DNA of 60,000 nucleotides from Antedon mediterranea (lineage: Eukaryota > Echinodermata > Crinoidea > Comatulida > Antedonidae). Under the pieces are notes generated by a model. The model had not been told where the DNA came from. It searched no databases and saw nothing but the letters and a program-made list of their open reading frames with translations. The stretch spans positions 39,793,795 to 39,853,794 of the forward strand of contig NC_092670.1 in the NCBI RefSeq assembly GCF_964355755.1. Reading direction: 5' to 3'. Positions 1 to 12,738 of the stretch are shown here, piece after piece; position 1 is the stretch's first letter, and every line of letters starts with the position of its first letter. The position numbers and the translations under genes are program-made.

Positions 1-2440
1 CACTATGTATGCATTGTTTGTATTATTCAATAATTTTGTAATGAATCGATACCATTAACTACAACAAACAAGTGGTAGGGCTACTTAAAATTATTTATGT
101 GGTCCATAGTTACCAACCGTCTCGCATCGTTTGGGACGGTCCCGCATTTCAAGTGATTTTTTAATGAAACACGCGTTTAAACCTAAGTAGGCCTATATAC
201 GATGCGTTATCATTTTTAACACAATTTGAGAGGAAAATGCATTTAAATTAATTGGTATATTTTAAAAGTATAGAACATTATACGAGTAGGCCTATTTATA
301 TTATTACACCATGTGTCCGTGGTCGCTCGCCGTGACGAGGATGGGCCTATAACCATGTGGCGTTTGTCATGATCGCAATTACACATGACATGATTTTGTG
401 TGCGTTTATAAAAGGAAACCCAATTTTCTTGCTATTGGTTGGTGGATCAGTTCAATTTTTACCCTCCAAAAAATGTTTTTTAATAAAATAAATTCATGAA
501 ACCGCATGAAAAACGTTGAATTATAGATTAACAAAAAAAGAGTAATATACAATCTAATAATATTTGCTTCGTTTACCGTACCGGAATACAAGAGGTGCCA
601 TTCATCATGAATTTTACGTGCGAGAGTAATATTTCCGGCCATAGGAGTGCCAGTGAACAAATTTGTTTCCATCGCAAGTCGCCACGAGGGGGTGGGGCCT
701 GTAAATACGTATGTGTCCGATCACGCAGGTTGGTAAGTATGGTGGTCATCGTTAAATTGGTTGTTTTAACAACAATTAAATACTTTTAAGTATTTAATTG
801 TATGTATTAAAATAAGTAGGGCCTACAACAAAACAAACTCGCTCTAAAAATAACAAAAATTGCATATTTAACTTGGGACTTTGCAGTAAAAAGAGCATGT
901 TAAAAAGATGAATCTGTCATTGAGTAAGATGAAACTTAAATTGAATTAAAACCGATTTTCTTAATAATCATACTTAGAGATGCAAATCATCAAAATAATA
1001 TTTATATGAAATTTAAACACTTTTATAGCCTATGCATGTACGCCTGTGCCGTGTTATGCTTTAAAAAAATTATCCAGTATAGTAGGCCTATGACCCGTGC
1101 CGGGTATTTTCTTTTTAATACCGTCGATGGAAAATTGCCTTGATCATTTCGAATTTATATCTCCATATTTTGACCTCGTGTTATTCCTTGTATACGGCAA
1201 TTGAAATAAAACCTTAAATCATACTACAAAAATACACCGTAAAAGTAGAAATGTGAAAGAAAACACGAGAGAGAAAAAAAACAAACTTTACAGTAGGTTT
1301 CTACAATATACAGCAAATAGTATCTTTGAATACAGTTAAAAATCCACGGAATAAAATATATAGAGGGCAGCAATCAGGAAATCGTTTGTATATACCTGCA
1401 GTTTTTCAATATTTATAAAATGGAATAGCCCGTGCTATTCTTTAACAGGCAATACCTCAAGACAAATACAATATATGTATGCCTCACTCTCAGCGACGTG
1501 CTGCAGCAAACCGCAATTGGCTTCTTCTAGATCGACTTCTTCTTTGCTTTCTTGGCATGATGATAGAGTGCGCTCTACCACCAAACAACTCGAACGTGTT
1601 TCTTGAACGCATGATTGAGCATGTATATTTACAAAAAACAACCGGTGATGTTTGAATTGATCACGCTTTTTCTGCGTGTAAACGATGAATTAACACTTTT
1701 CAATTGCCCTACCCTAGCCTAGGCTAAACCCATTTTACACCAATAGTATGTAGTAAGGTTAAGGTAAGTAATACAGTATAAAAAGTCATTGACTAGACTA
1801 TTTTACCATGATCGGTAAGCTTATTGATTGGCCCAGCCCACCAACCAGGAATTTCCCCACCACCACCAGTGTAACACTGTACCAGCAAGCCTTCTTGTAT
1901 TGTACTGTAGGCGAGAATCCCTGTAAGCTGGTACTTACTAATAATACTAAAACAGGCCTAGCCTAGTTATGTAGGGTAAGATATAGCCTAGTTGTAGTAG
2001 TAGGTGGACATGGCAATGTAGTAGTAGAGTACTAGGCTAGTACAGTAGGTAGGGCTAGGCCAAGTAATAAAGTCGCTAGCTGGGTGCAGTCTACAGCTTT
2101 ACCTGTACCTTACCCTGGTACTGGTACTGGTTCAAATAACTGTCTCACAGAGACATCTGGTAGCCATTGACTTGAAGTTGGAATTTGGATGTGTTACTTT
2201 TAAATGTAGGCCTACAGTATGAGAGTGACTACTACCAAATTACACAGTCACAAAACAACTTATAAAACAGTTCATACAGTTAAAACATTGCTGGGAATTA
2301 TAAATTTCTGTTGAAGCAGGCTCTAATGAAGTTGCATCTAGTAAGTTGACTTTGTTGTACAACTCTATCAAGTACTGATGGTATCTTCCGACCTCTTCGT
2401 TTACTTTGTGTTGTGTGAAAAGTAAGAATTAAAATAATAT
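1..2440. other. Intergenic, no supported gene
   Basis: I find no coding exon with both splice sites and family similarity here. The stretch is AT-rich, with scattered TAGGCCTA palindromes and a CTAG-rich patch around 1960-2070. A 68-codon minus-strand frame at 1435-1641 has no recognisable features. The right end should hold the promoter and 5' leader of the Kelch-like gene; a polypyrimidine tract and AG at 2452-2453 suggest a leader intron ends there. Confidence 0.6.
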
Positions 2441-2491
2441 TCATTTTTTACAGATACAGTACCACAATCAGTAATTAATAATTATCAAATC

Positions 2492-5400
2492 ATGGCAGCT
2501 AAACGATTTTCTGAAAATGGATCTCATATAAACAATAACTGTGAAACTTCAAATTATAAACCAGACTTGTTCACAAACCATGCCATCAACTTGCTGTCAA
2601 CAATTGGTACACTACGATCTCACAAAAACCTCTGTGATGTCACTCTTGTTGTTAAAGGAAAGATGATCCATGCTCATAAGCTAATATTAGCTGCATCGTC
2701 GCCTTACTTCAACGCTATGTTCACGAGCGAATTGAAAGAATGCCGGGAGAAAGTGATAGAAATCAAGGACTTAGAAGCAGATGCTGTTGATTCAATCGTT
2801 GATTTTATGTATACAACAAAAATTAATGTAACTGAAAGTAACGTACAGAACATACTTATAGGAGCTAGTCTGCTACAATTGGAAAACCTTCTTGAAATAT
2901 GCTGCACATTCCTACAGGATCAGTTACATCCTACGAACTCCATCGGTATACACAACTTCGCTCGAAGACATGGTTGTAGCAAACTACAAGCTTCAGCACA
3001 AAAATACACAAAACAAAACTTTACAAAGGTTGCAGACAATGAAGAGTTTATTAACCTCGCTGTCAATGACCTTATAGATATAATTGAAGCAGATGACATT
3101 AATGTACAGAAAGAAGCCGATGTCTACGAATCGGTAGTCAAATGGATCAGATTCGACGATGCACGACAGAAGTATGCTGCAAAAGTTTTTGAGCACGTCC
3201 GATTTCCAATGATGGCGTGGAAATTCCTTACAAATAAAGTTGTTCAGGATAAAATTGTGACAGTAGCTGCAGATTGCCAGCGGTTTTATGATGAAGCTCG
3301 AAGGTATCACGGAAGCCAGTTTTACCCTGGTCTGCATTGGGAAGTGAGCATCAGAACTGTGCCTAGGATTTCTTACAATTCCCGCTATATCTATGTCATT
3401 GGTTAGTTTAATCATTTATTTTTGTATTCATTTTCATTACAACAAACAATGTCATATTATCCCACTGTGTGAACTTGCTATTGTTTCTAGCTTTCACATC
3501 AGTCCCACCCTATATGGCTTATATTTCCAGTTTCCTGGACTTCCTGCATTCTCACTCCTGATGACGATCAAAGCAAATTGATTGAAACGTTGAGAAACTC
3601 AACATACATGTGGTGTACCGCAAACTTTATATCAACATTTGATTTTGCCATGCAAACCTTGAAACAATATATTATCATATTAATTGTTGTCCATTACATC
3701 AAAACAGTAAATTTGAATCTTTTCTGTTTTTAGGAGGTGAACTGAATCCTGGAAGAAGCACTACATCTGTTATGGAACGTTACAGCCCTTCCTTAGACTG
3801 TTGGTGTACTCTACCATCAATGAAAGTTTCCAGACGTGCGTTTGGTGCTGTGACTGTGGATGATATAATTTACTGCGTAGGTGGTTCGAATTCCTCCGTC
3901 CTCAACGTGAATGAGTGTTTTGACCCTCAGACCAACTGTTGGCGGACAGTGTCGCCGATGCAGGCCTGTCGTAGCAGTGTTGCTGTCACAACATTGATGG
4001 GGTTTGTCTTTGCCTGTGGTGGCTATGATGGGTACTCTAGTTTAAGTTCTGCTGAGAAGTTTGACCCTGTTGCCAATGAATGGAGTAGTATAGCAGGTAA
4101 GGTACATCTTAATTGGTTCTAGTGCATAAATTTACCACATGCTTTCAACAAATTTGATTTCATAATGCATATCAGCATATGCCACACTTGGACAGCACCT
4201 AGCATAACTACTGTAGTAGATAAGGGAACCTATTGCTCCATCTACACTATCACACTTTATGTGACAAAAAAATGTGATGTGCCCATATATGGACATAATT
4301 ATGTCATCACTACCATATTTGGGCATATCACTACCATCACACTTTTTTGTCACATAAGGTTTGATAGTGTAGACATAGCTTAAGAGTGAAATTTCACTCT
4401 TCCCTGATACCTGGGATTTCTTAAATAGCACTCTCTATGTTTAGGTGTATTTTTTAATATAGTGCCCTTAATGGTTTGAGTGATTTCCATATTCAACTTT
4501 TGCCAAATAGGGACCTCTATATTAAACAAGTTTTGCTTATGTTTTGTGTAGAAATTAATAATATTTAATAATGTTGGTTTTCAGAAATGAATGGGCCAAG
4601 AAGCATGGCATGTGCCGTTACATTTGCAGGCTCAGTCTTTGTGATTGGTGGTTATGATGGAATTACAGATTTAAATACTGTAGAACGATACTCTCCAGTG
4701 GTAATGCAGTTTGTTTTCTTTTATTCATCTATGGCCACATGTACACCTGTATAATTACAGTATTACACCAAACGTACTCCAGTGCGATTGTCATGATCCT
4801 GAAAATAATATATACTGTATAATTAAATTTAGGATAAATTCAGACACAAGACAAATAAATCCATTGTTATAATTCCATACCCACGACCCCTGGGACTATA
4901 CTTCAATTCAACATTTGTTTCGACCAAAATCAAACATTAAAATATGTAAATTTACAAACAAACGAATAAAAAAAAAAGTATAATTCAGGAAAGGGACGAC
5001 ATAGAGACTCAAACAAGTCACTGTTGCCCCTCATCATAGACACAATCATACAAAAAGTAGAAGTACACATATAAGACATCGTTGCGTGTTCAATCAATAG
5101 ACGCTATACTTGAATCAATAGACGCTATACTTGATCATTGACAGTAATCAGAATAATTTTGTTTCGCTCTTCTAGCAAAATAGATGGGCAGAATTAGCAC
5201 CAATGTCTTGTAGCAGGTCAATGCTTGGTGGAGTTGTTTTTAATCATAAAATCTATGTAGCTGGTGGATGTAATCATAGTCAATGGTATGCATTATAATT
5301 TGGCCATCAAATTAATTTGGCCATCAAAGATGCTTTTATTTTCAATTAGATACAGTACAGTATCTTGCTCTTGATGCTAGGCCCAAAGCCGCTTAAACAA

Positions 5401-5971
5401 TGAATTAATTAATATTCATTTCTAAATATATAAATAAATATGAACAATTAGTCTAGGTTTTAATTAGACCGCGATTCTATTATCTTTAGATACTTGGAAC
5501 AAGTCTTTTATTATTATTTTTAATTAAACGTCCTTTATTTCATTGCTATGTATTGCTATTGTTCAAACTGTATACAATGTATTGTTTGTATGGGGAAAAA
5601 TCTTGATTAGCGAAAGCTGTTTTTGTTTGCTACATCCAATTAATTGCAATTGGTGAATAAATAAAGAATATAATACGGTATTATTAATGAACAATAACTT
5701 CAATGTTAATGATGTTCTCATCATTCTTTTCAGTCTTGATAGTGTAGAAGTGTATGAACCTAGTACTAATATATGGCGTTCTGTGACTCCATTAACGATC
5801 CCTCGCAGTGGACTTGCTCTTGCTATTGTCAGACAGCACATATACGCCATCGGAGGTTATGATGGTGTAAATAATCTAAGCAGTGTTGAGAAGTTTGATG
5901 AACAAACTCAAGTGTGGACCAAAGTAAAAAGCATGGAAGTAGCACGGAGACGATTCGCTTGTTGCTCTTGA
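2492..5971 (+). CDS. Kelch-like protein (BTB-BACK-Kelch), five coding exons
   Basis: Members of this family are substrate adaptors of cullin-3 ubiquitin ligases. Exons, joined by phase: 2492-3401, 3734-4096, 4585-4700, 5176-5285, 5734-5971; all introns are GT-AG and the product is 578 residues, usual for the family. Residues about 30-140 are BTB (LCDVTLVVKGKMIHAHKLIL, then SPYFNAMF), about 145-245 are BACK, and from about 300 six Kelch blades follow, with GGYDG or similar turns and paired Y/F and W residues. The last blade stops at RRRFACCS, slightly earlier than most relatives. The start ATG is preceded by an acceptor at 2452-2453, implying a non-coding first exon. Intron 2 holds a family A MITE and intron 1 a hammerhead-like fold. 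Possible polyadenylation signals are AATAAA at 6407 and 6589. The order of blades resembles KLHL18/KLHL3-type proteins, but I cannot name the paralogue. The family call is firm. Confidence 0.93.
3558..3606 (+). ncRNA. Hammerhead-ribozyme-like core in Kelch-like intron 1
   Basis: CTGATGA at 3558-3564 is followed by a stem (GATCAA against TTGATT), then GAAA at 3584-3587, then a perfect GTTGAG/CTCAAC hairpin and AT. This is the order of a hammerhead: core, stem II, GAAA, stem III, cleavage-site UH. An extra base follows the first core box, and I could not build a good stem I, so activity is doubtful. Such motifs are known in Penelope-like retroelements; this may be a fragment of one. Confidence 0.3.
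4235..4381 (-). mobile_element. Family A MITE, copy 1
   Basis: Copy in intron 2 of the Kelch-like gene. Its inverted ends read as TCTACACTATC and GATAGTGTAGACA. Between them are the family's CCATATATGGACAT centre and two CACTACCAT-type units. It lies in reverse orientation relative to the copy at 57508. No coding capacity. Confidence 0.85.
4382..4402. repeat. Short palindrome beside MITE copy 1
   Basis: AAGAGTGAAATTTCACTCTT is a perfect 20-base palindrome directly abutting the MITE. A related palindrome (GAGTGAAATTACGTAATTTC and on) occurs at 12599-12622, so it may be a remnant of its own dispersed family. Confidence 0.4.
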
Positions 5972-5984
5972 GGCAATACATATA

Positions 5985-6187
5985 CAGTCAACTCTCTCAA
6001 TACCGGACACCTTTGGGCTGGAAAGTCTTGTATTCAGAATGCGTTTTTAATGGTAAAAATGAATTTGGGCCTTTTTGGGCTTCAAGAAAGGTCCGGTATT
6101 GGGAGAGTTTCTGGTTTTCAGAGCGTCCGGTATTGGGAGAGTTTCTGGTTTTAAGAGAGTCTGGTATTGGGCCGGGAGAGTTAACTG
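5985..6187. mobile_element. Pogo/Tigger-type MITE (family B), copy 1
   Basis: Starts CAGTCAACTCTC and ends GGGAGAGTTAACTG, flanked on both sides by TA. CAGT ends with TA target duplication are typical of pogo/Tigger elements. The interior repeats the CCGGTATTGGGAGAGTT end motif several times. It begins just after the Kelch-like stop codon, so it is probably part of that gene's 3' UTR. No transposase remains. Confidence 0.75.
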
Positions 6188-7470
6188 TATTACCTAATGT
6201 ATTACACTAAATTATTTTGCAGTACTACTTGTAAATTAATTCATAAACACTCTACACAGTGCACAGTACTTTCCACACGCCTTATAATAGGTTGGGTATA
6301 TTATACTGAAATATATTTAAAAAATATTAAAAACCAATACAATATAAGTTATTGTTATTTGTTCCTATTTAATAATTACAAAAAGTATATAAAAATAATG
6401 TTATATAATAAATACAGTAATTATGCCGTTTCTGAAATTAACTATATTATTGTTATTAAAAACGTATACAGTATTGAAGTTTAATGGCCAGTAAAATAGA
6501 GACAAACTTGATTTAAAATATATTTTATTAATAGAGGTCATAATAGAGGTCATAATAGGGGAACATTATAAACGTTTTAAAATTGTAAAATAAACAAGAT
6601 TTTGGTGAAATTTTTAGTATAATTTGAAATTTGTGTTTATTTAAATTATCAAACTATACATTTTAAAAGCAATAATAATAATGAGTTATTCAATTTATTC
6701 TGCAATAAAAAACACTTCAAGAAGGCAGTTCAAAAGCCTGTTTTCCACCACTAACGCGAATTCAAATCGTTTGCTAATGCGCATGCGGATTATTCATATC
6801 ATTTCTTAATTATCTATCCGTGAAAATATGCAACCAATCAGAGCTCTGTTCACGCACGCGAATTGATTATATCTAGTCAGCTTATACGCATGCCCAAACA
6901 AATTCACCTAGTCTAGTGGAAAATCGGCTTTACAGCTCCGAAGTTTATCTCGCGTTTGACATTCGAAATAATTATATTACATTTGGAAAGTCAGATAAAT
7001 TTTGTTCCCGTATGCATGTCCTTCCCGTATTAATCATTTCTTTAGGCGTATTTATTATACGATCTAGAATTCCCCCTAACCCCCACCCTATTCTGATAAG
7101 TGCAAATAGCTCCGTGCATCCTATCAGCAATGTTCAACAAAATTGCAGATCAATGTCGACAGTTAAATTACTCTATCGATCAATCATTTATTTATTGTTT
7201 GATTTACCTGACAATAGCTCTCGGCTAATTGTGGGGAAGCTTGATGGATTGGCTAGAAAATTGACTTTTTAACAAAACTTAACGATAAAAAGATGTTTTA
7301 AAAATAAGTTTCCCTGCTGCACGTTTTTAAAAATATAATTAGTTTCGATCGATGACAATTAAATACTCTATTTAATAAATTGCAATATCTTGCTTATCGG
7401 ATTATTCTGTAACTGATATCAAATGGGTTTCATCGATGTTTTTATGATTTTATTTATTTTTTACCAATAT

Positions 7471-7516
7471 CAAAGAACTTATATAACACATGAATCTCCT
7501 GTTATAAGTTCTTTGC
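7471..7516. repeat. Inverted repeat upstream of TMEM249-like gene
   Basis: AAAGAACTTATATAACA is followed after about ten bases by TGTTATAAGTTCTTTG, giving a near-perfect hairpin. It sits about 200 bases before the start codon. Function unknown. Confidence 0.45.
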
Positions 7517-7548
7517 CAATATTCACGCAGCGGTGACTCACTTTTTTT

Positions 7549-7575
7549 GCGGTCGGCGGCGCGGCGCGCCCGTGG
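7549..7575. promoter_or_regulatory. GC-rich patch, probable TMEM249-like promoter
   Basis: A short run of CpG-rich sequence (GGTCGGCGGCGCGGCGCGCC) stands out from the AT-rich surroundings, about 120-150 bases before the ATG at 7696. I infer a core promoter; no TATA box is obvious. Confidence 0.4.
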
Positions 7576-7695
7576 AAATGTTCGACTGGAATATTAAATG
7601 CTTAATGTACGCAGAAATATAAATTGCTCATAGAAAAAATTCAACACAAATTACCATAGCTGTATACTCTTCATTCTATTTATTTGTGCTTTAAA

Positions 7696-10423
7696 ATGGT
7701 TGTAGGAATTTTTGGAAGTTGGGATGTAACCTTTTTTGCAAAAGCAGAAGAAACTTTCCAATCAAAATTGGAGAAAAATTCTGTTTATCCGTTTGATGAA
7801 ATAGAAAAAGATCGTGAGAATTTTACATTATTCTAGGCCATAGGCCTACATAATAGGCTAGGCTAGACTAGCCTAGGCTAAGCTAGGCTTTTTTATTTAT
7901 TAGGCCTAATAGGGCCTATATTTTATTGATACATTTTTGTTTGGTAGGATACTCCTGGGGCGCCTGGCTACTTTTTTTCCTTGTGTCTCGGATTAAGCCT
8001 AACAATATTAACCGTTTAAATATAGGACCTAGGCCTAGGCCTAAGCTATTTTATTTTTTTTAAAGATAGTGTAACCTACTTATTATATAATTCAATATTA
8101 ATTGAGGCCTTTCCCATAACCCCTTAGCCTTAGGACTACAGGCGCACAACATCACATGAATCATATAGCTTAGGCATATGTTTTAGTTTCTTCAATTATT
8201 CTAGCCTACAGTTAGTAGGCCTACGGCAATTCACAATGATTACCATAACATTTAATTAATATCATGATTATTTATCTAGGATACGAGATTATATTCCGTT
8301 CACCTTGGCTAGGAATCTCTGCAGGTATTTTAACAGGCCTCACACTCAGCATGGTTATATTCTACGCTTCAACGACACCCGACGTAAATTACATTTCGAT
8401 TTATTTAACCCACTTATTTACAGTATGTGTTATGCAATATTTGACGAAAATCTGCTTATGGAACCCGTTGGGCATATACTTAAAATAATAGGTTTTGAAG
8501 AGTCATCAGTTTCCATTAAGTCTATTAATTGACGACACAATATCCCACTTAAAACCTGGTTGCTTAATTTAGTGTTACGCATTTCATACCACGAAGAGAG
8601 AGCATTAATAACATCAATGTTGTACAGAGAGTGGGCACCAAAAAAATCATATTATACGGTAATTTAAAAACTAACAGTTACATTTGATTAACTAAATAAT
8701 TCCTCCAATAATTGCTGATAATGTCTCTTAGATCAGAAATACAAATTAGGCCAACTATCAGTCCATTATACAATTTGAAATCTACGCTAATTATCTGCAA
8801 CAAAGATATCGTAAACAGTTCTTAGAAAATATTTGTAAATATTTATGCTAAATTCACTAATAATACGTTTCTTGACACGTTTGAAAGCCTGCGTTGTAGT
8901 GAATGCTCTTCCCTCAAATTATTTATTTTTTTAGCAATGGGCTTCGAAATTATAGGCCTATTCGTTCTTGTCGTAGCCGGCCACGCAAGGATTGGAAACA
9001 TACTAATTGATTAAAAATTACAAATAAAATCGTATTAAAATCATGAAAATGCTCAATAATTTCCTTGCATCAGTGAATCAACGGCAGGTAAGCGCGTATA
9101 ATGTGTCAACACTGTTAAGATACGGCTTACTTGGCACGCGCGCGTCCACATTCTGATTATTATTAAACATTTCCAAGATTCACTCAAATACCTTTTTTTA
9201 AAATTAACAGCAATACATAACGTTTTTCTTCATCGCTATGGCCGTTATGTTGTACACAACCTACACGTATAAAGCTATACGAAAGATAACATTGGATATG
9301 GCAAATTCAAGATACGAGTTTCGCATTAATAATAGACTAATATACAGAGGGCACGTTCATAATATCTACATACGCCTTGTGGGACAAAACAGTGGTAAGC
9401 TGAAGATAGTTAAGTTCACTAGTAGAAATGTATTGAAATAAATCATTCAGTTTAAACGGTTTCTTATCGTTGAAAGTCTGATATATTGAATCAATATACC
9501 TTGAAATCTTCTTTGATTAAAATGTAAATGTTTAATCGTGTGATCACGGTGTCATGGTTGGAGAAATTGTTATATGGCTGCACGACTCTGTCTGGAATTT
9601 TCCTATGGTTATATAAATGTGCTTTGAATTGCTGTAAAATTATTTTACTTTTAAATTTACTATATTATTATGGTTGAATGTTAATAATTTCCACACATTA
9701 TGGGTGGGTGGCACTACCACATTTGGGCACATCACAATTTGTTTTCAAACTAGTTTGATAGTGTAGACAGAGCTTAGACCTTTTTAGTCACCTGTCTTAA
9801 TAATATACTAATAATGCTTTAATTTCGTAGGTGCCGGTGACGTTTATTACAAAGTTGTACTCAACGGTTATCATTCCGAAGAGTTACCATTGACGTCATC
9901 AACGGTCCGTAAAGAGGTAAAATAAAGCCCCGAGACGGAAACGTATATTTTACAATAATATTCGTAAAGCTTGGTCCCCACTAGGACACAGCACAGAGAC
10001 GTACACGCAACACAAGCGTGTTGACCAATGACAAGCGAGAGTTTGAATAATCCATCGCTTGTGATTGGTCAACTCACTTACGTTACATCCTTGCCTTGCG
10101 CTTCTAATGGGAACCAAGCAGTAATAAGGTAGAAAATAATAAATAGGGAAAGACGAATTCATTAAAAAAAAAAAAATTGCATTAGCAAAAAGAAAGTTGG
10201 AATCTGAATTGCATATCTATTTGAAAAGGATGATAAACTCAAAACTGGTTATATTGTCTATATACAGAAATTAGAGAAGTTAGGAAAACGGTTAGCAGCT
10301 AGGCTAAACTTGAACTACTTTGACTGGCTAGATAAATCAACGAAACATGTGATTAGACATCGGTGTCCCTATGAGACTCCTCCTTCACCGATTGCTGCTG
10401 ACTCAAGTTATGAAGTTAACTAG
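7696..10423 (+). CDS. TMEM249: TMEM249-like two-pass membrane protein (CatSper auxiliary subunit), five exons
   Basis: Exons by phase: 7696-7813, 8280-8383, 9211-9394, 9831-9916, 10268-10423. All introns are GT-AG and the joined frame is open for 215 residues; the human protein is of similar size. Seen: an N-terminal soluble part with NSVYPFDE; a membrane segment in exon 2 (PWLGISAGILTGLTLSMVIF); a second in exon 3 (ITFFFIAMAVML); then RGHVHNIYIRLVGQ; and a C-terminal KLGKRLAARLNLNYFDW. These blocks agree with my recollection of vertebrate TMEM249, described as a subunit (CatSper theta) of the sperm flagellar calcium channel. The name rests on that memory, not on a search. A family A MITE remnant lies in intron 3 and a hairpin MITE in intron 4. 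AATAAA at 10541 is a good polyadenylation signal. Confidence 0.75.
9712..9777 (-). mobile_element. Family A MITE fragment, copy 2
   Basis: Only one end is kept: the CACTACCACATTTGGGCAC unit through TTTGATAGTGTAGACAGAGC. It lies in intron 3 of the TMEM249-like gene, in reverse orientation. Confidence 0.75.
9966..10119. mobile_element. Hairpin MITE (family C), copy 1
   Basis: The ends AAAGCTTGGTCCCCACTAG and CTAATGGGAACCAAGC are inverted repeats. Much of the interior is also self-complementary (TTGACCAATGACAAGCG against CGCTTGTGATTGGTCAA). It lies in intron 4 of the TMEM249-like gene. A second good copy is at 21893-22042. Confidence 0.75.
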
Positions 10424-10540
10424 GAAAGTTAAGTTATCCATCAACATGAACGAAGCATTCGAGAACACGACATTTCACGGGAAAAGTATTTATTACTTAA
10501 ATTAAACACTTTCAATAATGAGAGTATGTCCCTCTATACT

Positions 10541-10546
10541 AATAAA
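10541..10546 (+). terminator. Polyadenylation signal, TMEM249-like gene
   Basis: AATAAA, 118 bases after the stop codon. Confidence 0.5.
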
Positions 10547-10729
10547 TGACTGATAACAGTTTTTATCGTTTTATTAAAATAATTATATTCATACTTGAAT
10601 AATTATATGTATACGTTTGCTTCTTTCTGTATGGGTGCTAATTGAGTATTGCCAATATGTTCAGATTATAAATAACACATAGGCCTCCTACGGCATCGGA
10701 ACAAAGCATAGAGACAATGTAAACCATCT

Positions 10730-10868
10730 AAAGCACTGTCTACACTATCAAACTTTATGTGACAAAAGTGTGATGTGCCTAAATATGGTGGTGATATGAC
10801 ATCATGTCCATATGGCCACATCACATTTTTTTGTCACATAAAGTTTGATTAGTATAGACAGAGCTTTA
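10730..10868 (+). mobile_element. Family A MITE, copy 3
   Basis: Both ends kept (AGCACTGTCTACACTATC and GTATAGACAGAGCT). One AAATATGGTGGTGAT unit precedes the centre. The left end matches the other side's TTTATGTGAC version, suggesting end-to-end conversion. Confidence 0.85.
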
Positions 10869-10872
10869 TATG

Positions 10873-11022
10873 CAGTAGAACTCCTATTGAGGGGACACCA
10901 GAAAATTAGAGTCTCCTTGGGTCATCTGAGTAGGGTTGGCCGTTTAGTGTTAAAACATTATTATAGGCCTATCTCTCTTTTGTTACACGGAAAAGGGGTG
11001 TTCTAAAGGAGGGGGTTCTTCA
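10873..11022. mobile_element. Tigger-like MITE, single copy
   Basis: CAGTAGAACTCCTATTGAGG at the left faces a right end reading GGTGTTCTAAAGGAGGG. CAGTAGAAC is a typical pogo/Tigger terminus. No coding capacity. It directly follows MITE A copy 3. Confidence 0.45.
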
Positions 11023-11974
11023 ATATCTTAATATTCGAAAGATGCTATACTCCCCGTTTGTTTATTTAAACAGTAAACAGATAATGAATCATCATGAACT
11101 GAAAAGAATGAAAAGGATCACCAGGAAGACCAAATAAAAACTGGATAAACCAAATAAAAAAAGATTTTAAAGGAAAAAATGTAGACGTTTAGCAATAACA
11201 AACCATCCTGCCCACAACAGAAAATGTATTGAAACAAATCGTGGAAAGCGAAATATCGGAAGAGGAAGAAGAAGAACTATTGGGATGTATTTGTAATCAA
11301 TCTAAAATAGAGCTATGTTCTGAAGCATAATGAGCGTTCCCACGTCGTCAGCAAGGAGATACATCAGTAACAAAGTGTTGATTATTGATTGCTTTTAAGT
11401 TTTGTTTGATAACGTCTACTGTGTTACAATTCAAACTGTTTGTGCACGGTCCAGGGAGAGAAGATATGTTTCAAACCGCTTAAGTAAATACTCGGCAATT
11501 TGAAGAGCTATTCAAATTTCAAATGCAGATATATTGATGAAATAATTGCAGTCACGTGGTCACTTTTAATGTACTGGGATCATAACGAAAGAGATGGTAA
11601 TTTGATTAAAAAGCTTTTCAATTTGTATCGTATTGCAAAATGTTTGATCTAATAAGTAAACAATATGTGATTTATATAACTGAATATATTGGAGGGAATG
11701 ATGATGATGAAGATTCATTAGTGGATCATGATGCATGATTATGATGCATGATTATGACAACATAAATAATTTCAACAAGAAGTTCTCAATAATAGTTAAC
11801 AGTTATTCGCTAGGACGCAACGCGAGAACGTAAGCGCATGACTAACTAGTTTTAGCTTGGCTCCTACTAGAACGTAACGCAAAGACATAAGTGCATCACA
11901 AGCTACTGTAGTTTTAACTTCTTTCACGTTGTTCTAGAACGCAACACAAGCGCGCATCACAAGCTAGTTTTACT

Positions 11975-12082
11975 CTAAAGCTCTGTCTACTATCAAACTA
12001 GTTTGAAAAACAAGGGTGTGATGTGCCCATCACATCACATTTTGTTGTCACATAAAGTTTGATAGTGTAGACAGAGCTTTAG
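11975..12082 (+). mobile_element. Family A MITE, copy 4, internally deleted
   Basis: Both ends kept (CTAAAGCTCTGTCTACTATC and TTTGATAGTGTAGACAGAGC). The ATATGG units are missing, leaving about 108 bases. Confidence 0.85.
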
Positions 12083-12598
12083 AACGCGACTCAATAAAAA
12101 ATATATATATATACACACGCAAAAAAGTTTTGAGATTTATGTGTATCTCACTGCCAAGTCACAAAGAATCGCGTCACGTACGACGGACACGTGTAAAAAT
12201 ATACAAATTGATAATAATGGTAGGCCCAACGCTTTTTAGTACGTGCATGTACGTGTCTGCTGTGCATTTTTTATTTTCGTGACTTTGATGGTATGTACAC
12301 AACAAATAAATAGAAAACGTCAGCGGCTTTAGTTCATGATCGGTACTAATCCTATTTGTCCTGTAAGTAACCGTACAATACACTTTGGCATTACAGACGG
12401 ATCAAGTAGTCTTAACCAGCTACAGTAAAAACAATCTATTCAATTCCAATCGCGCATGAATTATGAACGATGTTTACATTATCAATGTTTGCAAGCAACG
12501 TCACTTTAGAATCATCGAATTTACTGTAAGACTTTGAGAACTATGTTTGTTTGTCCCCTTGATCATTTTTATATATGTATATATGTATATACAGTGAT

Positions 12599-12622
12599 GA
12601 GTGAAATTACGTAATTTCACTC
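12599..12622. repeat. 24-base perfect palindrome
   Basis: GAGTGAAATTAC followed by its exact reverse complement, next to a TATATG-rich run. Related to the palindrome at 4382. Confidence 0.5.
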
Positions 12623-12738
12623 TTTCCTTCTTCACTCTTGGTATATGGGCGAAACAAGAAGTCGACGCGGGCGCGCGTACACAAGACGCTTAAACGCGAG
12701 CGTCCAATTTGTGTCAGTAACGAATTATTTGACCACTT

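Noticed and set aside
6916-7272. 118-codon plus-strand frame
   Set aside because: Low-complexity composition, no domain, and located in the gap before the TMEM249-like promoter.
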